DNA of 64,000 nt from NCBI RefSeq assembly GCF_000835495.1, contig NW_015622543.1:1-64000 (forward strand). The letters run 5' to 3'. The notes below the pieces were generated by a model that had not been told where the DNA came from, did no database searches, and saw only the letters and a program-made list of their open reading frames with translations. Below, piece after piece: positions 53,398 through 64,000 of the stretch. The position numbers and the translations under genes are program-made. The DNA is from Cladophialophora immunda. Its lineage: Eukaryota > Ascomycota > Eurotiomycetes > Chaetothyriales > Herpotrichiellaceae. Positions within the stretch are counted from its first letter, which is position 1. Each line of letters begins with the position of its first letter.

Positions 53398-54897
53398 ATG
53401 ACTTCCACTGCACTGCCCGCGGAGGCAGTCCTTCGTCGGCTGGCAACCGCCGACTCAACACCCACCTCGTCTGCCAACATCTCACCTCTCGATAGTCCGA
53501 GATCCTCCCCTTCCTCCACCTCGCTGTCGTCGCTTGCCTCAGAAGATGCTCCCACTCAGCCTCCCAAACAGAGCCTTGAAAAGAAGCAGCTGCTCGATAC
53601 CTATGGCAACCCCTTCGAGGTGCCCGACTTCACCATCAGCGATATCCACAAAGCCATCCCTAAGCATTGCTTCCAAAGATCTGCCGCCACCGGTCTGTAC
53701 TATGTTGCTCGAGACATCGCCTCTCTCGCCGCTACCTTCTATCTCTTCAACCGCTTTTTGACCTCGGAGAATGTACCGTCCACCCCCGTAAGAGCTGGTT
53801 TGTGGTTTGTATACACCGTTGTACAGGGCCTTTTCGGTACCGGTCTGTGGGTGCTGGCCCACGAATGCGGGCATCAGTCATTCTCGACCAGCAAGATCTT
53901 GAACGACACAGTTGGCTACATCTGCCACACTGTACTCCTGGTGCCATACTTCTCCTGGAAAATCTCTCATGGCAAGCATCACAAAGCCACCGGTCACATG
54001 GAACGAGACATGGTCTTCGTCCCGGCGACCAAAGAGCAATACTGCACCCGACGAGGATGGCTGCTCCACCAGCTCGATGAGCTTACTGAGGAGACTCCAA
54101 TTGCGACTGCATACCATTTGATCAGCCAACAACTTTTTGGCTGGCCAATGTACCTGATCACCAACGTCACCGGTCACAACAAGCACGCGGTTCAACGTGA
54201 GGGTCGCGGGGTCGGCAAGCACAACGGGTTTGGAGGTGGAGTCAACCATTTTGACCCGGCCAGCCCATTGTATGAGGCCAAAGATGCCAAGTTGATTTTC
54301 TTGAGCGATCTGGGTCTTCTCGCAGTTGGAAGCATTCTCTTCTGGGTCGGCAGAACTTATGGTCTCTCCAATCTGTTTGTCTGGTACATTGCTCCTTACT
54401 TGTGGGTCAATCATTGGTTAGGTGAGTCGTACACAGTCAAAACGGTGTTTCCAAACCTCTTTGCTTACAGATAACCAGTGGCGATTACTTTCCTGCAACA
54501 CACGGATCCTTCTCTTCCCCACTATACTCCCGAGATGTGGACATATACCCGTGGAGCCGCAGCCACCATTGATCGAGAATTTGGGTTCATTGGGCGCCAA
54601 CTGTTCCACGGAATCATCGAAACCCACGTCCTTCACCATTATGTGAGCACCATTCCGTTCTACAACGCTGATGAAGCCAGCGAGGCCATCAAGAAGGTGA
54701 TGGGTCGTCACTATCGCAGTGATACCAAGGAGGGGTCTCTGGGTTTTTTGAAAAGCTTGTGGAAGTCGATGAGATGGTGTGGCTGGGTTGAACCCATGGA
54801 GGGCGCCACTGGGGAAGCTGCGGGCGTGCTGTTCTTTCGCAACAGGAATGGGTTAGGAGTGTCTCCTTCTAAGACGCCGAAATCTGCTGCATCGTGA
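53398..54897 (+). CDS. odeA: Delta-12 (oleate) fatty acid desaturase
   Basis: An ER membrane di-iron desaturase of 480 residues from exons 53,398-54,421 and 54,479-54,897. The three His boxes are HECGH (155-159), HGKHH (191-195) and HVLHH (391-395, in exon 2). The 57 nt intron joins NHWL to VAITFLQHTD. The surrounding text (SWKISHGKHHKATGHMERD, FIGRQLFHGIIETHVLHHY) is that of fungal delta-12 enzymes, which insert the second double bond of linoleate using cytochrome b5; some relatives also have omega-3 activity, so bifunctionality is possible. The first 60 residues are Ser/Thr/Pro-rich and probably cytosolic. Starts at an ATG in good context. Confidence 0.93.
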
Positions 54898-55993
54898 GTC
54901 TGGTCTGCGTTTAAGGACTGCGACGGGCACTGCCATTGGCGCGCTCTGCATGGCTTGCATGGAATCCCGGAGTTTGAGACGATAGAGCAAGACTCTTAGA
55001 AATAGACATTATGGGGACGATCAGTTCTGAAAACACGGGAAACTTGGGAGCATAGATGGGAGACGAACAACGTTGGGGAGTGACGAGAACTTCTTGTTCT
55101 TGCGAACATTGCGCGTCAGGTGAGCTGTTGTTGCTTGGATCGGGCGCTTCGGTCGGAAGAGAGGTCCGGGAGGCCAGGAGGCTTGGCCATCTTTGGAGAT
55201 GTGCGACAGCCAGAAAGAAAATTCATACAGCAGCTGCCTGACGATGCGAGGTGCGTCCCGCAAGAGTTGATTGATCCTACACAAAGTCCCTGTACGGCCG
55301 AGTGAGACATGCTAGGTACCTAGTCTGCGGAGTCAAGGAGACTGAGAATGATGCCTACTCGGGGCTCGTAGCCAGGCGCAGGGATACGAGAAGTGCTATC
55401 CTTATGTCAGCGCGGGGGTGTCCACCACTGTTCATTTGCGTCCTCTTAGGCTCTTACGGCCTTAAACGTGCCTACAGGGGCTGCGGTCTATATTCAACCC
55501 GTTGGATGGTGTGTAGCTTGCGGAGATGGCATTGTTGATGCCCATTTCCCCCACAACCCGCTCGAGGCTATGTCGCTCAGCTCAGTGTATTCGTGCGAAA
55601 GCTATGCGACTATTCTGGTTAAGCTACCTTGTTGGTCTCGTTGTGACACCCTAGATTGCAGGCTGCAGAGGAAACATTCCATCCATCAACGGTCCCTTGC
55701 CGCTGACAGCTCCGCCGCTCAAACTGAAACCCCGGCTCGCCCTCTCGTTCCAAGGTTTGTCCCGTCCGTATACACGGCACATTATGCGATCAGCACGAGG
55801 AGTCTTTCGCAATGTCGTATGCATGATGATGGCGTTTGGTGGAGGCTGATATCACAGCGGCGACTGAAATATAAGGAGGCTTGATTTCGTCTGTCTTTGC
55901 TGACATTCAACATCAGCATTCGCATTCACATGACACAGAACCCACTGACAACATTCTTGTAACAACCAACATCGTCTGCACGTTGCCCTCGCT
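54898..55993. other. 1.1 kb intergenic region
   Basis: No supported gene. A minus frame at 55,021-55,310 and several plus frames overlap one another and lack recognisable content. Confidence 0.5.
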
Positions 55994-56955
55994 ATGGCTT
56001 TCAAGAGCACCCTCCCTCCCTTCGAAAAGCGGCCAAGGTCACAAAACAATTGGGCCAGCGCGAATGCAAAACTTGTTTATGTAAGTCTCCTCAATACCGT
56101 TTCTGCACGGTTCGAAGCCCTGACTCCTTCCCCCAGGCCCTTCGCGAAAACTTTTCGGTGTCGACATGGATCCTCCTTGGAGCTCTGCTTCAGTCCCTGG
56201 TGGTCTTGGTCATACCTCGCTTCTACGCCATGCTTCCGTCCCTTCTTGTACTCGGGATCCGTCTAGCAGACACCATGGCCATTACCTTTGGTCGGAAGAA
56301 AAACCACTATCTCGACGATGCTCTCCTGTATCGCACTTCTCCGCAGATCCCGGACGAAGATGGCACTTTCCATGAGGAAGCGTCGGAGGAGAAACTCGCC
56401 GTCTTCATGTTGGGAGCGAAAGTCAATCACCCACTCGGGATTTTTGCACCAAACGTCAAGACGGTCGGCGACTACCTGACCAAAATGATCGAGGACCTCG
56501 AGGCCGAGAATACCGACCTTGGCTTCTACGGCGGTTCCAGTTGGACAAACCAGGACAAGAATGGCGCCACCGAGATTCTGAACCTCAGTTATTGGCGGTC
56601 CGCGGAGGACATTCACAAATTTGCGTACGGCAAGCTGCACCGCGAAGGGTGGGACTGGTGGAACAAGCATGTCAAGGAAAACGATCACATTGGCATCAAC
56701 CACGAAATCTTCGAGGTGGACCGCAAACACTGGGAGGCCATCTACGTCAACTTCCAACCCACGCTGCTGGGCGCCACGACGTATCTGAGAAAAGGCGACA
56801 AGATGGTCGGCGGCACGGTCGAAGACCAGTGGATCTCCCCTCTCATTGACGCCAGCAAGGGCAAGCTGCGGAGCAGTGCTGGCCGACTAGGCCGAAAACC
56901 CGAGGAGCTCTATCAGAAGCATGGGCTGGCCCCGGGTGCTACTTACGAGTCATGA
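55994..56955 (+). CDS. DUF4188 family protein (putative monooxygenase)
   Basis: A 301-residue protein from exons 55,994-56,080 and 56,137-56,955; the 56 nt intron has donor GTAAGT and acceptor CCCCAG. After a short polar start come one or two hydrophobic segments (about 38-75). The conserved domain then begins near LYRTSPQIPDEDG, with FMLGAKVNHPLGIFAP, YWRSAEDIHKFAYGKLHREGWDWWN, GINHEIFEV and WEAIYVNFQPTLLGAT. These blocks match DUF4188, a dimeric alpha/beta-barrel-like family that includes the fumagillin-cluster monooxygenase Af470, so oxygen chemistry is possible but unproven. No partner biosynthetic genes are adjacent. Confidence 0.85.
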
Positions 56956-57871
56956 ACCCGTCGACTTTGCTGAGGGGAAGCGAGGATTTCAGAATATGTA
57001 TAGAGAGCCTCTTTTGTTATAACTTGGCCTTCTGGCAGGGCGTATTGGCGTTGGGGAGGTGTTTCCCAGGATAAAATGCGCCGAAAAGATGCTGACACGC
57101 CCCCCCTATGTGGCTCTTTTTCTTATCTAGATATATTGTCATCAATAGCAAGAGCACTCTAGGCTGAAGACAAATGATCAAGACTATTGGTCGTATACTA
57201 ATCTCTCAAGCCAACTTGACATCACTAAATGCCGCGCTTACGCCGCCCTGCTCACAAACCCCGTGGGGGCCTTTGTAGGATCGTCTATCTTGTAGAGACG
57301 AATTTTCTAAGGTCACATACAACATTGCGAGGGGAATGAAACACAAGGTACCTCTATCAAGCATTTCTCGCCCATCAACATGTCCAGTGAGGGTCAGTGG
57401 TAGATGCCGATTTTGGCGCATTCCTCCCCTAGATTCTACGGCAGGGACAGGACAATGCGACGTTCAACCGGCTGCTCGGCACAAGGCTGCACAGTGAATA
57501 AATCTCTCATCCAGTTCATGTCGAAGAGAATTAAATGACCATAGAGATGCGGGATTTTCTTGATTTGACAATGGCAAGGTCAGATTCAAGCTTTAGACAA
57601 GCTCCGGGGAGGTGCTCCGGACACATCGAGACGTGCAACTCCCTCAACCAGATGCCATCTGCGGCGTAGTTTCGAGTTGTACTGAGTGTGCGTTGGTGGA
57701 GCATTCGCCCAGGACGGCACGACGAAGGCCTGCCTGCTAACGAAAAGTCAATGGGTTTGCATGCCGTTTTGAAGGGCGTATTAAAGGACAGTCAACCCCT
57801 TCAAACCTTTCGAAGCCCTCTCGAGAGACACTCAGGTAGGATATCTGATAGTAGGTGCAGCCCGGTCCATT
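56956..57871. other. Intergenic region
   Basis: About 0.9 kb upstream of the broken hydrolase. No gene supported. Confidence 0.5.
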
Positions 57872-58983
57872 ATGTTGTTTCTGGCAGTCTCACTCCTTTC
57901 CGGCCACAGCTGTGGCAACGTATACAGTGCCCCATCCCAATGGCACTTACGGTGTCTCCCTGGTTGAGAAACAACTAGTCGACCTCAACTTATCTGACCC
58001 ATATCTTCCGCTCCCTCACCGTCGAGTCGAGATCTCCATCATCGCGCCGAGGGAGATCAACAGCTGTCGCCCTGTCACGCAACCATACGTGCCAGCAGCT
58101 CAGTCTTCACAGTTCTGGGAGCAGGCCCTTGCAAACATGACCGGCGTCTCTTTCGAGGGAACCACTTCGGAGACTGAACTGACTCTCTGTGAACCGCCAG
58201 TCAACTGGCAAGATCCATCAACTTCACTCATCCTCTTCGCGCCTGGTGCCGGGTTTCCACGCCAGCTGTATTCGATCCTGTTGACGAGTTTCGTCGCCAA
58301 GTCAGGCTACACCGTCGTCGTCTTTGAACAGCCCGGCTACGCCGAGTTTGAAACTTTTCCCAATAACACCACCGAGGTCGGGCAGGTCAACGTGACGGGT
58401 GGGAATGGTTTGGACGTGCTTGTCCAAGATGTCGGGTTTATCCTCGACACCTTTAACATTTCAGGCCATTCGACGTCGGCAACTTCAGCCACGTACCGTC
58501 CTGCCGCCATGTTCGGCCACAGCGAAGGGGGCGCTGTCACGGCGGCATCTGTCCTCGCTGAACCGCATCGTCTGCTCGGAGGAATCAACCGGAGCATTTT
58601 ACGGGGCTCCTCTCCTCGCAGACGCAAGCATCAAGCAGGCATTTGCGATCTTCTCCTCGTCGATCCATAATTTCTCCGTCTCGCCCTCATGGCCTGTCAT
58701 TTGGAGCCACCTGGAGGGGGATCAATGGCAGATCCAGCTGAACAATAGTGAGCATGCTACATATGGGGATTTCCCATTTCTGGCGGATCTGTGGGGCATC
58801 AGGGAGAAGACGCATGGACTGGTTGATGAGCTTGTGGGTGCGATCCCGGGGCAGGAAGCCATCGATGTGATTGGCAATTTGACGAAAGCTTTCGTGTTTG
58901 GGAAAGAACCTGTTGGAAATGTGGTCGCCAACGCAAAGGAGGACGAAAAGGTCTGGAGAGTGCAAAACGTGACTGTTTCGTGA
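57872..58983 (+). pseudogene. Alpha/beta hydrolase with two frameshifts
   Basis: A recognisable secreted-type hydrolase is spread over three frames. An ATG at 57,872 starts a signal-like MLFLAVSLL, but the frame must shift near 57,893 to continue with FPATAVATYTVPHPNGTYGV. The main frame runs through LILFAPGAGFPRQLYSILLT, the nucleophile elbow GHSEGG (Ser near 58,523) and LLGGIN. It must shift again near 58,590 to continue as GAFYGAPLLADASIKQAF and on to VQNVTVS at the stop, 58,983. Both shifts equal one extra base (or two missing), and no splice sites explain them. There is no in-frame ATG before the first block. It is either a young pseudogene or carries two assembly errors. Substrate unknown. 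Confidence 0.7.
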
Positions 58984-59819
58984 AGATGTCGCGGTGAATG
59001 GCGTCTAGAGAGACAAAAGTTGAAAGGCGTATAGCTGGTTGCCTAGCAAGGGAGTCCAGCTTCAAACCAATGTCATCCGTGGTCGTGGTTGTCTAAGAAG
59101 GCTATATGATTTTTTGACTGGTCCGGCTAGTCTTCCATACAGATAGTTGCGTGGCAGTAATGTACGTGTACAGCGCGCTGGAGAACTTAAGATCCACCTT
59201 CGACCTGGGGACAGTTGGACTATTACCAACTAATACGTACAAATAGACTCTTAGGGTAGATTTCTCTTATCGCTCTATATCTTGCTCGGGATGGCCATCT
59301 CAAGCTCGAGATTGCAATTGGGCCTCTAGGAGCCTTTTTGCCCCTTAGCTGACTCGCAACGTCAGCTCTGTTGCCCCAGAAAGATTCTCTTGTTGCTCTC
59401 CTAGCGTTCTACTCCACGCTTGCGTTGGTGGTTGCTTCTCGCTAGTGTCAAATCTCTTCGGACTAAACGTCGCTCCGTCCAACATGAGCCTCGGCAGGCG
59501 CAACCACTTTGCGCTGTGGCCATTCCTCTGATCTACTCTTGATCTGTCTCGGTTAACGCCAACCAACGGCATCAAAATGATGAGGGTCATAAAGTCCCAT
59601 AATATTGATATCGACCCTAAGAAGGTATCCAATTCGGTGACTCTGACATGGGTCGACCGCCGTGGCATGTATAATATCCATATATTCTCCCTTCAAACTC
59701 GTGGCTGCTGTTCCCCCTCGTTCTTGTCCAGCGTTTCCTTGACCCTTCACAGGCTGTGCTGAAGTTCTAGTCCTTGTCTCATATTTCTCGCGCGTCTACT
59801 GCTCGACTCACTCCTCGTC
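58984..59819. other. Intergenic region
   Basis: About 0.84 kb, presumably the ligase promoter, C/T-rich near its right end. The antisense frames present are short and unconvincing. Confidence 0.5.
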
Positions 59820-61572
59820 ATGCCGTACAATTCGAAGTGGACCGTGGCCGTACCTGAATGCTCCTTGCCGACGTTTCTCTTCAAGTCGCCCACAGCGCCG
59901 CTGGGTTCTAAACGGGCCTTCTCAGAAGCTGCTCGCCCAGATACGCATTACCTGACACGCGACCAGTTCCGGTTATGGGCTCAGCGTTTTGCACTTGGCT
60001 TGCAGCGGTCAAAGCATTTCCGGAAAGGGGACCGCATTCTTCTCTTCAGTGGCAACGACTTTTTTGTTCCGGTCGTGTTCATGGGCGTGCTGTGCGCCGG
60101 GGGGATATTCTCTGGCGCCAACCCGACGTTTGTCGCAAGAGAGCTGGCACACCAGTTGAGAGACAGCGGCGCGACCTACCTTCTGTGTGCAGAAGGCTCC
60201 TTGGAGACAGGTATCGAAGCTGCAAGACTGGCCGGCCTGAATGTCGCTGAGAGAGTCTTCGTATACAACTCCAAAATATTCGATGGAGAGACCAAAGGGC
60301 TCAGAGGGTGCAGATACTGGAGTGAACTTGTGGCGCCGGCGGAGGACGCCGAGGGATTTGTATGGGATGATCTAACAGGTCCGGGGAAAGGCGACACCAC
60401 TCTCGCATTGAACTACAGCAGCGGCACAACCGGTGTTCCCAAGGGCGTCGAGATCACCCACAAGAACTACATCTCCAACACAATCCAAGTGCAACACATG
60501 GTCGGACTCGACCCCGACTTTCAAGCTCGCAACGCCCGTGCCTCGTGGCTCTGTTTCCTTCCGCTGTACCATGCATACGGGCAGACATACTACATCGCTG
60601 GCGCTTTTAGCCGCCAGGTGCCGGTGTACGTGATGCCCAAGTTCGACTTCATACAGTTCCTGGAGTATACGCAGAAATTCCGCGTCACAGACTACACGCT
60701 CGTTCCCCCGATTGCCGTCATGTTGGCTAAGCATCCCGCAGTAGAGAAGTATGACCTGAGCTCCGTCGAGAATATCGGATCTGGGGCTGCGCCGCTGGGC
60801 CGCGATGTCTCGGAACAAGTGGAGCGACGAATAGGCACAGGCTTGAACTTCAAGCAGGGTTACGGAATGACTGAGTAAGACATACCGGCGACCTTTCATC
60901 GATGGCCCAAGAACTGACGACTTTGTTAGATGCACTTGCTCATTTCTTGGCTGGGACCCGAGACAGATATCCTTGACGAACTCGGTGGGCCAGCTCAACG
61001 CCAACTGCGAGGCCAAGATAATGACTGAAGATGGCACCTCGGAGATAACAACTCGCGGCCCTTCTGCGGTGGGAGAACTGTGGTGCCGTGGTCCCAACGT
61101 TATGAAAGGATACTGGCGTAATCCGGAAGCCACCGCAGCAACGCTAACACCAGATGGCTGGCTGAAGACGGGCGATATCGCATATGTGGACGATGATATG
61201 TGTTTCTTCATAGTCGACCGGAAGAAGGAATTGATCAAAGTGAAAGGGAATCAGGTGGCGCCAGCCGAGCTAGAAGCCCTGCTACTCGAACATCCCGGAA
61301 TCGCAGACGCGGCAGTGATAGGTATGCCGACCGAAGACGGAGACGAGAAGCCTCGTGCCTTTGTCGTCAAGCAGGTCGGGCCTCGGGGGGCAAACCTGAT
61401 GGAAGAGGATGTCAAAGGTTTCATCCAAGGGAAAGTCGTTCGATACAAACGACTGGCGGGTGGAGTCGAGTTCGTGGATGCGATTCCCAAGAACCCCTCG
61501 GGCAAGATCCTGAGGAGACACTTGAGAGATGCAACGAAAGAGAGGATGAGAAGAGAGGGCGTGAGACTGTGA
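59820..61572 (+). CDS. 4-coumarate-CoA-ligase-like acyl-CoA synthetase
   Basis: An ANL-superfamily enzyme of 565 residues from exons 59,820-60,874 and 60,930-61,572; the 55 nt intron interrupts the conserved GYGMTE/CTCSFLGWDP. The ATP-binding loop is SSGTTGVPKG (200-209), the A5 motif GYGMTE (347-352), then GWLKTGDIAYVDDD, DRKKELIKVKGNQVAPAE, and the C-terminal catalytic Lys in PSGKILRR (about 544). Such enzymes make acyl- or aryl-adenylates and then CoA thioesters. Fungal 4CL-like proteins often act in peroxisomes on aromatic or fatty acids; this one ends GVRL, a poor match to the PTS1 tripeptide, so peroxisomal location is doubtful. The start LPTFLFKSP is typical of the group. Confidence 0.9.
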
Positions 61573-62055
61573 TATGTGCCGTCAAGGCAGAGGGGTCAAC
61601 ATTCCAAGTTAGAAAACACTATCCATTTGGGGTTTCCCCGTACCGATTGCTAAAATAAAGGGGTGGACACCAATGGAACAGAATCGGATCAGCTTGGGAA
61701 TGGTCTTGGCCGTATCATCAACATGTTCATGTCCGCAGTCGCGATCAAGTGGGCCAGTATCGTCCTAAGATCATCTATGGCGTTTCTTCAGAAAGCTGCA
61801 GGGTCAACATGTAGACAAGATGCTCATACAGGGTCAGCCGAGAAGGGACTTGTGAAGTGGACGACATTGTGGGTGTTGGGCGCTTTGTCGCCCACGTGGC
61901 GGAAGTTTGCTGGAATTACAGAGGCTGAACGTAAACACAGATGCGCGATTCAAATCCGTCGCTCATGATTTTTCTTTCGTGATACCCGTACAATTACAAA
62001 GTCCCTGCCTGCCGAAAATCACCGCCAGGAATACAGCGCGCGGTGCAAGGAGAAG
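61573..62055. other. Convergent intergenic region
   Basis: About 0.48 kb between the stops of the ligase (plus) and NUP188 (minus). No gene supported. Confidence 0.5.
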
Positions 62056-64000
62056 TCAGTTCTCGTCCTGGTCCTCATCCGTGCTCAATGCTGCGAGAGC
62101 CATCTTCAGCTCCTGCACAATCTTTGCATCCAGTATGTTTCCGTCCTTTGCGTTTTGCCAGTTGACCTCTTTTTCGTCAGTCGGGACGGTCAGCTTTCGC
62201 CTTGCCTCTTCCTTCATTGCAAGTGCGTCACGCAAGTCTTCAGCTATCGCTTTCCTATGCTCGTCGTAGCCCTTCAATGGCAATACAGTTGTGGGATCCA
62301 CCGCGGCAGACGCGCCAGCATCCCGGAATGAAGAGAGTATGCGCGAGATAAGGGCTAGAGTCGCAGCCTCATTCGTCATGGTCAGGGTCAATATGTAGGT
62401 CCCATTATAGGCCGCTGGCGGCGTAAGCATTAGACTCGTGCTTGCACGAACAAGTTGGTTAGGGAATCGATTGAGGAAAGCAGATACTTCCGGTACAATA
62501 GCGCCTCCGACGGCGTGGAGGAGATTGAGGCAAAGTGGGAGGAATCCCTTCGCCCACAAACGGTAGAGATATCCGCAGTTGGGTCGAGTATCGGTATGGG
62601 AGGCGCCTCCTGGAACACTCTGAAGCGACTCAGTCGTCTTAGAGGAAAGGAGGCGACCGAGGACGCCTTCCACGGCAAGCTCTTCCGCAACCGACGATAG
62701 GGATGAAATAGAAGCCAAGAATTGGACACCGTATTCAGCGTAGCGAGGTAGAGTGCCACCTTCTGGTCTGGTGAGGACGTGTGACCATGAATAAAGCAAA
62801 AGGCCGACCGAGATGATACCGGAGGAAGACAGTCGGTCAGACAATTCCACGGCGAATTGAGAGAGCGTGGGCAGTCTGAGAATAGTCTGCATCAATGTCA
62901 ACAAGAGTAAAATGTCGCGTGGTCCGATAAGGTCGTCTTCCTCGTCGTCATCAGTCTTCAGCTTCCTTTCTTTTTGGTCCTGAAGGGCCAGAATAGCAGA
63001 TTTGAACCCTTCCACCACGACCATGGTCGTGATTTCGAGGAATGTTACATTTTCATGATCCTGGGTAATAACAGCCGTGGAGCTGCCGGGGATCATGGTC
63101 GGCTTCCGCTTTTTCTTGACGTGAAACTGGATGGTGAGGAGCAAAATGGAAAGGGTCGATCGCCAATATGTGAGGTCGTTGTTGATGATAGCTTGCTCAT
63201 AGGACCCATTTCTGAATCTGACGGCATCCCAAGCAGGTTCCAACAGTCCTACAAAGTCTGAACCCTTAACGCCAAAAGCAACAAGTTCGCGCAGGAGGAC
63301 CATCGACAGGTCCGCCCTCGTTTGAAATAGTGACTCGAAAAGCACTTCAGACGGATAAACCTGACAATTTGCTTTTAGAGCCTTTCGGATAATTTGTGCC
63401 ATCGCCTTCTGAACCTCGCGATCCTGAACGAAGAATCTGCAATGGTCAACACAAAACCGCTGTAGGCTCGAAAGCAGGGCCAGCTCCGAATCCACGGCTG
63501 ATAGATTCGTGTTCGCTCGTCTGAATTCTGCTGAGAATGACTGGCTGCTAGGTGTCCCTCGCCCACCCTGCCAGTATGAGTCTTTGCCCAACAACTCGCC
63601 GGCGTATTGGAGATCGTAGAAGAAGTTCAACCCGTATTCTCGTTCAGTCAGCCTCGTGCGTTTGACGTCGGAAACTACCAATCCATTATACTTGGCTGCA
63701 AAATTTCGACGCAGATTGGCGTGCAGTGAGGAATTATAGCTGGAAACTTCGACAGCGTTTGATGTGAGCCAGTTTACCAATGGTATGAAGATCTTGACGG
63801 CATTGAAGTCTCTCGCAACTTTAGCATGATGAAGATGAGTTGTCGCAATATCGGTGACACCAGCGGCAATCAAATTTTGCTGCGCAACATCGGTTTCGTT
63901 ATGGTGCTTGGGATCAAATCTGGTCACAAACGAGACGATCGTAGAGAAGAATTCGTTGGAGGAGAGATCCTTTGTTACCCAGGACCAATTTTGCTGCGCC
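62056..64000 (-). CDS. NUP188: Nucleoporin Nup188, C-terminal part (5' end off window)
   Basis: The frame is open from the right edge of the window to a stop at 62,056, about 648 residues. An internal GTG at 63,927 is not the start, because the frame continues upstream (NWSWVTKDLSSNEFFSTIVS). The text is that of the C-terminal half of the large helical scaffold nucleoporin: FIPLVNWLTSN, TEREYGLNFFYDLQYAGELLGKD, LLRELVAFGVKGSDFVGLLEPAWDAV and PNCGYLYRLWAKGFLPLCLNLLHAVGG. Nup188 belongs to the inner ring of the nuclear pore and binds Nic96 and Pom34. The end is charged (LSTDEDQDEN). Full-length fungal proteins are around 1,700-1,800 residues, so most of the gene lies beyond the window. Confidence 0.8.
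   Translation of the reverse strand, partial: AQQNWSWVTKDLSSNEFFSTIVSFVTRFDPKHHNETDVAQQNLIAAGVTDIATTHLHHAKVARDFNAVKIFIPLVNWLTSNAVEVSSYNSSLHANLRRNFAAKYNGLVVSDVKRTRLTEREYGLNFFYDLQYAGELLGKDSYWQGGRGTPSSQSFSAEFRRANTNLSAVDSELALLSSLQRFCVDHCRFFVQDREVQKAMAQIIRKALKANCQVYPSEVLFESLFQTRADLSMVLLRELVAFGVKGSDFVGLLEPAWDAVRFRNGSYEQAIINNDLTYWRSTLSILLLTIQFHVKKKRKPTMIPGSSTAVITQDHENVTFLEITTMVVVEGFKSAILALQDQKERKLKTDDDEEDDLIGPRDILLLLTLMQTILRLPTLSQFAVELSDRLSSSGIISVGLLLYSWSHVLTRPEGGTLPRYAEYGVQFLASISSLSSVAEELAVEGVLGRLLSSKTTESLQSVPGGASHTDTRPNCGYLYRLWAKGFLPLCLNLLHAVGGAIVPEVSAFLNRFPNQLVRASTSLMLTPPAAYNGTYILTLTMTNEAATLALISRILSSFRDAGASAAVDPTTVLPLKGYDEHRKAIAEDLRDALAMKEEARRKLTVPTDEKEVNWQNAKDGNILDAKIVQELKMALAALSTDEDQDEN

Noticed and set aside
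59820..61572. Peroxisomal targeting of the 4CL-like enzyme by its VRL end
   Set aside because: The third residue from the end should be a small residue such as Ser, Ala or Cys in a normal PTS1; Val makes the signal doubtful.

Overview
The window is the end of a chromosome of a filamentous ascomycete (Pezizomycotina). It opens at base 1 with perfect CCCTAA telomere repeats. The genes have short GT-AG introns (47-148 nt), two Zn2Cys6 regulators, a fungal laccase-like oxidase and a fungal-type oleate desaturase. Silenced repeats carry C-to-T/G-to-A damage of the RIP (repeat-induced point mutation) type. Class is less certain; gene content would suit Eurotiomycetes, possibly Chaetothyriales, but that is only an impression. 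LAYOUT. Bases 1-93 are telomere. Bases 94 to about 6,250 hold degenerate telomere-like DNA and a broken telomere-linked RecQ-type helicase (TLH) on the minus strand; its stop codons can be explained as C-to-T or G-to-A changes. From about 6,250 to 12,463 lies a very AT-rich, TpA-rich block with no intact genes. It contains a 1.33 kb direct repeat (8,771-10,104 and 10,791-12,124, offset exactly 2,020), interstitial telomere repeats and several palindromes. At about 12,465 composition changes abruptly to ordinary DNA. The first recognisable gene inside is a phytanoyl-CoA-dioxygenase-like gene that has lost its 3' half. Bases 15.9-31.5 kb are accessory: a phosphohexomutase, a DHA1-type exporter, and a same-strand trio of Zn2Cys6 regulator, short-chain dehydrogenase and monocarboxylate-type transporter, then a glycine-zipper protein and a second Zn2Cys6 regulator. 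A 4.2 kb gap with two weak candidate genes precedes a multicopper oxidase (35.7-38.2 kb) and a cytochrome P450 whose 5' flank is a 73 bp tandem duplication. From 41.2 kb the content turns to housekeeping: RPN8 (proteasome lid), an SWS1/ZSWIM7-like SWIM protein, TRS130 (TRAPPII), a delta-12 desaturase, and NUP188 running off the right edge. Between SWS1 and TRS130 sits the most unusual gene, a 910-residue single-exon reverse-transcriptase-related (rvt) protein with its RT motifs intact and no sign of a transposon around it. A DUF4188 protein, a frameshifted alpha/beta hydrolase and a 4-coumarate-CoA-ligase-like enzyme lie between the desaturase and NUP188. HOW IT FITS. The sequence shows a gradient from telomere, through RIP-damaged repeats, through accessory transport, regulation and oxidation genes, to conserved core genes. 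No single large biosynthetic cluster is evident: there is no PKS, NRPS or terpene cyclase. Exon structures were built by hand from splice sites and frame; each multi-exon model given as a CDS has a total length divisible by three.
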